Shown piece by piece: positions 1-6,820 of a stretch of 12,675 bases of DNA. The notes under the pieces were generated by a model that was not told where the DNA came from, made no database searches, and was given only the letters and a program-made list of their open reading frames with translations. Position 1 is the stretch's first letter. Every line of letters starts with the position of its first letter. Made by a program: the position numbers and the translations under genes. The DNA is taken from the NCBI GenBank assembly GCA_017441965.1, contig JAFSBF010000203.1:1-12675 (forward strand), given 5' to 3'. Origin of the DNA: Clostridia bacterium (lineage in GTDB: Bacteria > Bacillota > Clostridia > UMGS1883).

Positions 1-422
1 ACCGTGTATATACAATACTTGGTGACGGTGAAATTGAAGAGGGTCAGGTTTGGGAAGCTGCTATGTTTGCTGCACATTATAAGCTTGACAATCTCACTGC
101 TTTCCTTGATTTTAACGGACTTCAGATTGACGGTGACATCAGAGAGGTTATGAATTCAACCCCCATCGATAAGAAGTTTGAGGCATTCAACTGGAATGTA
201 ATTACAATTGACGGACATGACTACGACCAGATAAGAAATGCAATTGACGAGGCGCAGAAGGTAAAGGGTAAGCCTACCATTATCATAGCAAAGTGTGTAA
301 AGGGTAAGGGCGTATCATTTATGGAAAATCAGGCAGGCTGGCACGGCGCTGCTCCGAACAAAGAGCAGTTTGAGCAGGCAATAGCAGAGCTTGATGCAAA
401 AATTGCAGAGCTTCAGGCGTAA
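1..422 (+). CDS. Transketolase, N-terminal (TPP-binding) subunit, 5'-truncated
   Basis: This is the C-terminal 139 residues of the thiamine-diphosphate-binding half of a split transketolase; the start lies left of the window. The frame is open from base 3, and the first residues already read as family sequence ([14 protein letters not shown]), so the ATG at 63 is an internal Met and not the start. Visible motifs are GDGE (fragment residues 7-10) and DFNGLQIDG (N38), which bracket the Mg/TPP-binding motif. Transketolase moves two-carbon ketol units between sugar phosphates in the cytosolic non-oxidative pentose phosphate pathway. The next gene, 31 bp downstream, encodes the matching C-terminal half, and the two should assemble into one active enzyme. 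Two-gene transketolases are common in Firmicutes and archaea. The family call is very secure; only the missing 5' end is uncertain. Confidence 0.95.
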   Translation, partial: RVYTILGDGEIEEGQVWEAAMFAAHYKLDNLTAFLDFNGLQIDGDIREVMNSTPIDKKFEAFNWNVITIDGHDYDQIRNAIDEAQKVKGKPTIIIAKCVKGKGVSFMENQAGWHGAAPNKEQFEQAIAELDAKIAELQA

Positions 423-453
423 TTAAGCTTTAAAAGAAAGGAATGTGTGAATT

Positions 454-1401
454 ATGGCTATAGGTGATAAGAAAGCAACCCGTGAAAGCTACGGTATGGC
501 TCTTGCGGAGCTTGGTGAAAAATATGATATTGTTGTTATGGATGCTGACCTTTCCAAATCAACAAAGACAGATACTTTTAAGAAAAAATTCCCTGAAAGA
601 TTTATAAATACAGGTATTGCGGAGGGTAATATGCTCTCAACTGCAGCAGGTCTTGCAACAACGGGTAAAATTGTTTTTGCAAGTTCATTTGCAATGTTTG
701 CCGCAGGACGAGCTTTCGAGCAAATCCGTAACTCTATCGGATACCCCCACCTTAATGTAAAAATCGGTGCAACACACGCAGGTATCAGCGTTGGTGAGGA
801 CGGTGCAACACATCAGTGCCTTGAGGATATGGGTATTATGCGTACTATTCCCGGAATGGTAATAATCAATCCTGCAGACCACGTTGAGGCTATGGCGGCA
901 GTTGAGGCTGCAGTTAAGTACGAAGGTCCTGTATATCTTCGTTTCGGCAGACTTCCCGTACCGCAGATTTATGATGAAAATACATACAAGTTTGAGATTG
1001 GCAAGGGTGTTCAGCTTGAAGAGGGTACAGACGCAACTATCGTTGCAACAGGTCTTATGGTTCCTTATGCTCTTGAGGCACGTGAGATACTTAAGGCAGA
1101 GGGTATTGATGCGGCAGTTGTAAACATTCATACAATTAAGCCTATCGACAGAGAAATTATTAAAAAAGCTGCAGAGAAGACAGGTGCAATCGTTACTGCA
1201 GAGGAGCATAATGTAAACTGTGGTCTTGGCAGTGCAGTTGCAGAGGTTCTTTGCGAGGAGTGCCCCGTTCCTATGCTCAGAGTAGGTACTCAGGATGTAT
1301 TTGGTAAGAGCGGTAAGCCCTACGAGCTTCTTAAGGAATACGGACTTTCTGCAGAAAATATTGCAGAGCAGGTTAAAAAAGCTATCAGTTTGAAAAAGTG
1401 A
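454..1401 (+). CDS. Transketolase, C-terminal (pyrimidine-binding) subunit
   Basis: This 315-residue protein is a complete pyrimidine-binding plus C-terminal half of transketolase. INTGIAEGNM (residues 51-60) carries the glutamate E57 expected to activate the TPP aminopyrimidine ring. GISVGEDGATHQ (109-120) and the substrate-phosphate region LRFGR follow, and residues from about 190 to 310 form the transketolase C-terminal domain. The length is normal for split C-subunits. The ATG is preceded by AAAGGAA at 437-443, about 10 bases upstream. The partner N-subunit lies immediately upstream, so the two genes are surely co-transcribed and should be made in similar amounts. The next gene, pcrA, starts 19 bp after the stop with no terminator between, so the pair appears to head or sit within a longer operon. 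The protein could be called a DXP-synthase-like transketolase half, but the N-subunit partner makes transketolase the better name. Confidence 0.95.
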   Translation: MAIGDKKATRESYGMALAELGEKYDIVVMDADLSKSTKTDTFKKKFPERFINTGIAEGNMLSTAAGLATTGKIVFASSFAMFAAGRAFEQIRNSIGYPHLNVKIGATHAGISVGEDGATHQCLEDMGIMRTIPGMVIINPADHVEAMAAVEAAVKYEGPVYLRFGRLPVPQIYDENTYKFEIGKGVQLEEGTDATIVATGLMVPYALEAREILKAEGIDAAVVNIHTIKPIDREIIKKAAEKTGAIVTAEEHNVNCGLGSAVAEVLCEECPVPMLRVGTQDVFGKSGKPYELLKEYGLSAENIAEQVKKAISLKK

Positions 1402-1420
1402 AAAGTAAGGATTTGTATGA

Positions 1421-3601
1421 ATGAACGAACTTTTAAAAGAACTTAATAGTCAGCAGAGAGAGGCCGCGACATCAGTTGGCGGCCCTCTTCTGGTATTAGC
1501 AGGTGCGGGCAGCGGAAAAACACGTGTGCTGACATACAGAATTGCATATATGATAGGTGAAAAGGGAGTAGCCCCGTGGAATATTCTTGCTATAACCTTT
1601 ACCAATAAAGCGGCAAAGGAAATGGCAGACCGTGTGGAAAAGCTTATCGGCGAAACTGCAAAGGATATGTGGGTAAGAACATTTCACTCTGCGTGTGTAC
1701 GAATATTAAGACGTGATATTGACCGTATCGGCTATGACAGAAATTTTAATATAATTGATTCCGATGACCAGAAATCAGTAGTAAAGGAGTGCTTAAAGGA
1801 GCTTGGCTTTGACGAAAAAGAGTTTCCGCCAAGAAGTGTTATGAGTGAGATTTCCTTTGCAAAGGATAAGCTTTTAACACCTTCGCAGTATGCACTCGAA
1901 TACGGTGATGATTACAGAAAGAAACAGATTGCAAATCTGTATTCGCTTTATCAGAAAAAGCTAAAGGTGGCAAACGACCTTGATTTTGACGATCTTATTA
2001 TGCTGACGGTAAAGCTTTTTTCTGATGCGCCTGATGTACTCAGCTTTTATCAGAATAAGTTTCGCTATATCTTAGTAGACGAGTATCAGGATACAAATAA
2101 GGCACAAAACGAGCTTATTATGATGCTCGCAAAGGAGCACAGAAATCTCTGCGTTGTCGGTGATGACGACCAGAGTATATATAAGTTCAGAGGTGCCGAT
2201 ATCTCAAATATCCTTGACTTTGAAAAGGAATTTACCGATGCGCGTGTTATAAGACTTGAACAGAATTACCGCTCAACGCAAAACATTCTTGATGCTGCAA
2301 ATAATGTTATAAAGAATAACTTTGGCAGAAAGGGTAAAAACCTCTGGACAGACAAGGGTGAGGGTGAGAAAATCACCGTATACAAGGCTCAAAATGAACA
2401 CGATGAAGCATCCTATATTGCTGATAAAATGTATTCTTTAAGTATTAACGGTTACCGCTACAGTGATATGGCGGTGCTTTACAGGGCAAATTCCTCTTCA
2501 CGTACACTTGAAGAAGTTTTTATGCGCAAGGCAGTGCCCTACAGAGTATTGGCAGGACTGAGGTTCTACGACCGTAAGGAAATCCGTGATATGATTGCGT
2601 ATTTAAGGCTTATTAAAAATCCTGACGATAATATAAGCCTTAGAAGAATTATTAACACTCCGTCAAGGAAAATCGGTAAGGTTACACTTGATAAGATTGC
2701 AGCGGCAGCAGACAGAGAGGGCTGCAGCCTGCTTAAAGCTATAGGAAACCATATTGATACACTTGGTGCATCTGTGGCTGAGTTTTATAAGCTTATAGAG
2801 GAGCTTTTAGTCATTGCACGTGAAAATACAATTCCTGAGCTTATAGAAGCCGTTTATGAAAAAAGCGGATACAAGGAATTTTTAAAAACAGATGAAAAGG
2901 CGCAGGAGCGTGACGAAAACATAGGCGAGCTTATAAACGGCGCCGCAAATTATATGGAAAATAATGAGGAAGCAACCTTTGAGGATTATATGGATAACCT
3001 TGCCCTTATAAGCGATATTGATAATTATGACGAGGAGCTTGATGCTGCCGTATTTATGACAATGCACGCAGCAAAAGGTCTTGAATTCCCGATTGTATTT
3101 ATATGCGGCTTTGACGAGGGTATTTTCCCAAGCTTTATGAGCAGCTACAGCAGTGAAGAAACGGAGGAGGAACGCCGTCTTTGCTATGTGGGAATAACCC
3201 GTGCGAGGGAAAAACTGCATCTTACCTGTGCACATAGCCGTATGCTTTACGGAAAAACGTCAAATTACAAGCCTTCAAGGTTTTTGGAGGAAATCCCCGA
3301 AAACCTTAAGGAGATAATTGATAATTCACCCACAATCGGTGATTATGAAATAAAAATTCCCAAGGCAGTAAGTCATAATGCCCCTGAAAGCTCACTCTTT
3401 GCGAGTGCACCGTCTGCACCAAGGCGAACTAACACGCAGACCTTCAGTGCAGGAGATTGTGTAATTCATAAAAAATTCGGCAGGGGAATTATTATCAGCG
3501 CAAATAGTGTGGGAAATGATATCCATTATGAAATTGCTTTTGAAAGTGTAGGAACGAAAAACCTTCTGGGACTTTACGCAAAGCTTGAAAAGGGTGATTG
3601 A
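1421..3601 (+). CDS. pcrA: ATP-dependent DNA helicase PcrA (UvrD/Rep, superfamily 1)
   Basis: This 726-residue 3'-5' DNA helicase acts in nucleotide excision repair, in clearing recombinase filaments and in resolving transcription-replication conflicts. All SF1A motifs are present in order: Q-motif glutamines near residue 11, Walker A AGAGSGKT (27-34), motif Ia TFTNKAAKEM (59-68), Walker B VDEYQDTN (219-226), motif III GDDDQSIYKFRGA (247-259), motif IV LEQNYRST (279-286), motif V TMHAAKGLEF (547-556), and motif VI RRLCYVGITRARE (585-597). After a low-complexity linker (about 640-675), residues 676-726 (GDCVIHKKFGRG...) form the Tudor-like C-terminal domain that in PcrA contacts RNA polymerase. 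Full length and this tail favour PcrA over Rep or AddA-type relatives. TAAGGA lies just upstream (1406-1411). A second ATG at 1417 is out of frame. The neighbouring methyltransferase start nearly touches its stop, implying coupling. Confidence 0.96.
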   Translation: MNELLKELNSQQREAATSVGGPLLVLAGAGSGKTRVLTYRIAYMIGEKGVAPWNILAITFTNKAAKEMADRVEKLIGETAKDMWVRTFHSACVRILRRDIDRIGYDRNFNIIDSDDQKSVVKECLKELGFDEKEFPPRSVMSEISFAKDKLLTPSQYALEYGDDYRKKQIANLYSLYQKKLKVANDLDFDDLIMLTVKLFSDAPDVLSFYQNKFRYILVDEYQDTNKAQNELIMMLAKEHRNLCVVGDDDQSIYKFRGADISNILDFEKEFTDARVIRLEQNYRSTQNILDAANNVIKNNFGRKGKNLWTDKGEGEKITVYKAQNEHDEASYIADKMYSLSINGYRYSDMAVLYRANSSSRTLEEVFMRKAVPYRVLAGLRFYDRKEIRDMIAYLRLIKNPDDNISLRRIINTPSRKIGKVTLDKIAAAADREGCSLLKAIGNHIDTLGASVAEFYKLIEELLVIARENTIPELIEAVYEKSGYKEFLKTDEKAQERDENIGELINGAANYMENNEEATFEDYMDNLALISDIDNYDEELDAAVFMTMHAAKGLEFPIVFICGFDEGIFPSFMSSYSSEETEEERRLCYVGITRAREKLHLTCAHSRMLYGKTSNYKPSRFLEEIPENLKEIIDNSPTIGDYEIKIPKAVSHNAPESSLFASAPSAPRRTNTQTFSAGDCVIHKKFGRGIIISANSVGNDIHYEIAFESVGTKNLLGLYAKLEKGD

Positions 3602-3602
3602 T

Positions 3603-4343
3603 GTGTATAACGATTTTGCCTATTTATATGATGAACTGATTAATGATGTTGATTACAAAAAATGGGTTGACTATTATTATAAGATTTTCAGCCGCTTTGG
3701 GCATACTCCAAAGCTCGGTCTTGACCTTGGCTGCGGAACGGGTAATATGACAACTGAGTTTGCCCTGCGTGGGGTAGATATGACAGGTGTTGACCTTTCG
3801 GAGGATATGCTCTTAGTAGCACGTGAAAAGTCAGAGAATATGGACATACTCTACCTTAATCAGGATATGCGCAGCTTTGAGCTTTACGGAACGGTTGATT
3901 TTATTGTTTCAAGCCTTGACTGTATAAACTATATTACCGATAAAAGGGATTTACTGAAGGTTTTTCGCCTTGTAAACAATTACCTTGATCCCGGCGGGCT
4001 TTTTATATTTGATATTAATACCCGATGCAAATTAGAAAATATTTTGGGAAATAATACATTTATACTTGAAAATGATGATGTGTTCTGTTCGTGGCAGAAC
4101 GAGTATGATAAGGTGCGCAGAATTTGTGATTTTTATCTGACGTTTTTCTGCAAACAAGGAAACGTATACGAGCGGTTTGATGAACAACATTCGGAAAGAG
4201 CATATGATATACCGGAAATAACTGCGCTTATTGAAAAAGCAGGAATGAGAGTTTTAAATGTATATGATAATTTAAGCTTTAATGCACCAAAAGAAAACAG
4301 TGAGAGAGTATTTTTTGTGGTGCAGGAACAGGGGAAACGATGA
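3603..4343 (+). CDS. Class I SAM-dependent methyltransferase, substrate unknown
   Basis: This is a small soluble methyltransferase of about 246 residues from a GTG start at 3603. The Rossmann-fold SAM-binding motif I is LDLGCGTGN (residues 40-48). The acidic residue after strand 2 is in TGVDLSEDML (D64), and NQD (86-88) follows strand 3. No substrate-specific domain is visible, so the target (small molecule, RNA or protein) cannot be stated. I chose GTG 3603 because the protein then begins MYNDFAYLYDEL, a common N-terminus in clostridial relatives, and because AAAAGGGTGATT at 3588-3599 pairs well with the 16S anti-Shine-Dalgarno. A TTG at 3585 would add six residues but would place the start upstream of that site. 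The start lies one base after the pcrA stop, and the stop overlaps the next start by four bases (ATGA). Confidence 0.88.
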   Translation: MYNDFAYLYDELINDVDYKKWVDYYYKIFSRFGHTPKLGLDLGCGTGNMTTEFALRGVDMTGVDLSEDMLLVAREKSENMDILYLNQDMRSFELYGTVDFIVSSLDCINYITDKRDLLKVFRLVNNYLDPGGLFIFDINTRCKLENILGNNTFILENDDVFCSWQNEYDKVRRICDFYLTFFCKQGNVYERFDEQHSERAYDIPEITALIEKAGMRVLNVYDNLSFNAPKENSERVFFVVQEQGKR

Positions 4344-5578
4344 TGGTTGTGGTTATAGGCGGCGGTGCGGCAGGTCTGATGGCGGCAATTACTGCAGCGC
4401 TAAACGGTGCCGATGTAACGCTGATTGAAAAAAATGCCGATGTGGGGAAGAAGCTTCTCATTACAGGCAAAGGCAGATGTAATGTGACAAATGCGTGTGT
4501 GACGCAGGAAATTTTTGAAAACATTCCCACAAACGCAAGCTTTTTATACAGTGCCATTTACGGTTTTACAAATTATGATGTAATGGATTTCTTTGAAAAC
4601 TGCGGCGTACCGCTCAAAACAGAGCGTGGGGAACGTGTTTTTCCACAAAGCGACCGTGCAAAGGATATAGTAGATGCACTGAAAAGAAGGGCAAACGAGC
4701 TTGGTGTAAAAACAATCCGCGGACGTGCAGAGGCTATAATCACTAATGGCGAAAAGGTCAGCAGTGTTAAAACCGAAACGCAGACTGTTTTTGCAGACAA
4801 GGTTATCCTTGCCACGGGCGGTAAAAGCTATCCTAAAACAGGTTCAACGGGTGACGGATATAAAATAGCTCAAAAGATGGGGCATAGTGTGACAAAGATA
4901 AAGCCTGCACTTGTACCCGTTGAAACAATAGAAGATACATCTGCACTTATGGGGCTTTCACTGAGAAATGTCAGCATAAGTGTGTTTGATAAAAATAACC
5001 GTAGACTTCACAGCGATTTTGGCGAAATGCTCTTTACACACTACGGGCTTACGGGTCCGCTTATCCTTTCTTCAAGCAGTCATATGGGTGAAAACCCTGA
5101 GGGTGTACAGATAGAAATAGATTTAAAAAGTGCACTTGACGAGGAAACTCTCGACAAAAGAATATTAAGAGATTTTGAAAAGTATAAAAACAGAAATTTT
5201 GAAAATGCACTCTCTGACCTGCTTCCGTCAAAAATAATTGGATATATTATAGAAAGGTCGCAGATTGACCGGTTTAAAAAGGTTAATTCTATTACAAAGG
5301 AAGAGAGAAAACGGCTTTTATATACATTAAAGCATCTTGCCTTTACTGTCAAAGGATATCGCAGTGTAGATGAGGCTATTGTAACCTCGGGCGGAATTAA
5401 TGTTAAAGAAATCAATGCCTCTACAATGGAAAGCAAGCTTATAAAAGGGCTTTATTTTGCAGGTGAGGTAATTGATGTTGATGCATATACAGGCGGATTT
5501 AACCTGCAGATAGCTTTTTCAACGGGCGTTCTGGCAGGTAAAAAAGCTGCAAAGGAGGAAATGAAAGAAAATGACTAA
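4340..5578 (+). CDS. NAD(P)/FAD-dependent oxidoreductase, HI0933/YhiN (BaiN-like) family
   Basis: This is a 412-residue flavoprotein. The N-terminal dinucleotide-binding loop is VVIGGGAAGL (about residues 4-13), with the ribose-binding glutamate at the end of strand 2 (LIEKN, E30). The family signatures GKKLLITGKGRCNVTN (36-51) and ATGGKSYPKTGSTGDGY (158-174) are both clear, and the C-terminal FAD-contact motif is GEVIDVDAYTGGFNLQ near residue 375. The family is widespread in bacteria and mostly uncharacterised. One clostridial member, BaiN, was reported to act on bile-acid intermediates, but this housekeeping context gives no reason to infer that role here. The start overlaps the methyltransferase stop (ATGA, 4340-4343). 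A second ATG directly follows at 4343, and either fits the upstream AGGGGA. The 3' end overlaps cmk by eight bases. Confidence 0.92.
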   Translation: MMVVVIGGGAAGLMAAITAALNGADVTLIEKNADVGKKLLITGKGRCNVTNACVTQEIFENIPTNASFLYSAIYGFTNYDVMDFFENCGVPLKTERGERVFPQSDRAKDIVDALKRRANELGVKTIRGRAEAIITNGEKVSSVKTETQTVFADKVILATGGKSYPKTGSTGDGYKIAQKMGHSVTKIKPALVPVETIEDTSALMGLSLRNVSISVFDKNNRRLHSDFGEMLFTHYGLTGPLILSSSSHMGENPEGVQIEIDLKSALDEETLDKRILRDFEKYKNRNFENALSDLLPSKIIGYIIERSQIDRFKKVNSITKEERKRLLYTLKHLAFTVKGYRSVDEAIVTSGGINVKEINASTMESKLIKGLYFAGEVIDVDAYTGGFNLQIAFSTGVLAGKKAAKEEMKEND

Positions 5579-6236
5579 GATTGCAATTGACGGTCCTGCA
5601 GGTGCAGGAAAAAGTACAATTTCAAAGAAGGTGGCGTCTTTACTCGGGTTTGTATATATTGACACGGGTGCAATGTATCGTACAGTAGGGTTAAAGGCTG
5701 TAAGGTGCGGTGTGGATACAAATGATGAAAAAGGTGTTATAGAGCTTTTACCCTCTCTTGATATTGATATCAGGCACGAAGGGGTGGAGCAGCACATCTA
5801 CCTTGACGGAGAAAATGTATCAGACCAAATACGCACACCGCAGATTTCAATGGCGGCAAGCAATGTTTCAAGAATTCCTGAAGTAAGGCTTGCAATGGTT
5901 GATATGCAGAGAAAGCTTGCCCAAAATCACGACGTAGTAATGGACGGCAGAGATATTGCAAGCTATGTTTTGCCTGATGCTGAAATCAAAATATTTTTAA
6001 CGGCATCTGTTGATGCACGTGCGAAAAGAAGATATGACGAGCTTTTGGAAAAAGGCGAGAATGTAAGCTTTGAAGATGTAAAAAATGAAATGATACAGCG
6101 TGATACAAATGATTCTACACGTGAGTTTGCACCGCTTACAATTGCAGATGGGGCAGAGGTTATTGATACATCAGAGCTTACACTTGGGGAGTCTATCGAT
6201 AAAGTAATTAATTATGTGAGGGAAAATATAAAATGA
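5571..6236 (+). CDS. cmk: (d)CMP kinase (cytidylate kinase)
   Basis: This 221-residue P-loop kinase phosphorylates CMP and dCMP with ATP to give CDP and dCDP, which feed RNA, DNA and CDP-diacylglycerol synthesis. Walker A is GPAGAGKS (residues 8-15). The CMP-binding segment IDTGAMYR (30-37) follows, then RTPQISMAASNVS (88-100), the conserved VMDGRDIASYVLPDA (123-137) and the lid and base-recognition segment QRDTNDSTREFAPL (176-189). All are in the expected order for bacterial Cmk, and the length is typical. A near-consensus AAGGAGGA (5552-5559) sits inside the 3' end of the preceding oxidoreductase gene and directs the ATG at 5571. The cmk, plsC, ispH, rpsA order downstream is a familiar clostridial cluster. 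Confidence 0.97.
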   Translation: MTKIAIDGPAGAGKSTISKKVASLLGFVYIDTGAMYRTVGLKAVRCGVDTNDEKGVIELLPSLDIDIRHEGVEQHIYLDGENVSDQIRTPQISMAASNVSRIPEVRLAMVDMQRKLAQNHDVVMDGRDIASYVLPDAEIKIFLTASVDARAKRRYDELLEKGENVSFEDVKNEMIQRDTNDSTREFAPLTIADGAEVIDTSELTLGESIDKVINYVRENIK

Positions 6237-6820
6237 GTTTTTATAATATAGCGATTAGTATTGTTGGTTGTGTTTTAAAAGTATGTATGCTCTTTAAAAT
6301 CAAGGGCAAAGAAAATATCCCCGCAGATGGTGCCTTCCTTTTGTGTTCGAACCATAGGAGTGCTATGGACCCCGTGTTAATTGCGACAGGGTGCAAACGT
6401 CAGCTTACCTTTATGGCAAAGGAGGAGCTTTTTAAGGTGTTTTTATTAGGGCATCTTATAAAAGCACTGGGCGCATTCCCGATAAAGAGGGGCAGAGGTG
6501 ATGCGGCGGCAGTTATGGCAACTCTTAAAATAATGAAAAGGGGCGGTGCAACGCTCATTTTCCCCGAAGGAACACGAATGAAAAACGGTGAGCGCAAGGA
6601 AGTGGGTGGCGGTATTATACGTCTTGCAATACAGTCAGGCGTTCCGATAGTACCTGCATACGTTACGAAAAATACTGTTACATACGGAAAACCGATTTCT
6701 TATGATGAGTACGTAGAAAATGTTCAGGATGCGGACAAAATGCAAGCACTTGCAGATAATTTAATGGATACAATTTATTCACTTAGTCAAGATAAGAAAT
6801 TACTTCAAGAGGTGGGTTGA
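6233..6820 (+). CDS. plsC: 1-acyl-sn-glycerol-3-phosphate acyltransferase (PlsC family)
   Basis: This 195-residue acyltransferase probably adds the second acyl chain to lysophosphatidic acid, giving phosphatidic acid at the inner face of the cell membrane. The catalytic HX4D motif is NHRSAMD (residues 40-46; H41, D46). Motif II is AFPIKRGRGD (81-90), motif III is FPEGTR (110-115), which binds glycerol phosphate, and motif IV is VPIVPAYV (137-144). The first 20 residues are hydrophobic and may anchor the protein in the membrane. It is slightly shorter than the usual 200-250 residues but complete. The start overlaps the cmk stop (ATGA, 6233-6236), with GAGGGA at 6218-6223. The stop is directly followed by the TTG of the next gene. 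Acyl-chain specificity cannot be read from the sequence, and other lyso-lipid acyltransferases share these motifs. Confidence 0.93.
   Translation: MSFYNIAISIVGCVLKVCMLFKIKGKENIPADGAFLLCSNHRSAMDPVLIATGCKRQLTFMAKEELFKVFLLGHLIKALGAFPIKRGRGDAAAVMATLKIMKRGGATLIFPEGTRMKNGERKEVGGGIIRLAIQSGVPIVPAYVTKNTVTYGKPISYDEYVENVQDADKMQALADNLMDTIYSLSQDKKLLQEVG

Noticed and set aside
63..65. ATG as the start of the first gene
   Set aside because: Upstream in-frame codons from base 3 encode the transketolase TPP motif GDGEIEEG, so this is an internal methionine.
685..1209. Minus-strand open frame of 174 codons opposite the transketolase C-subunit gene
   Set aside because: It is a Cys/Asn/Leu-rich shadow of a well-supported gene, with no plausible domain and no independent evidence.
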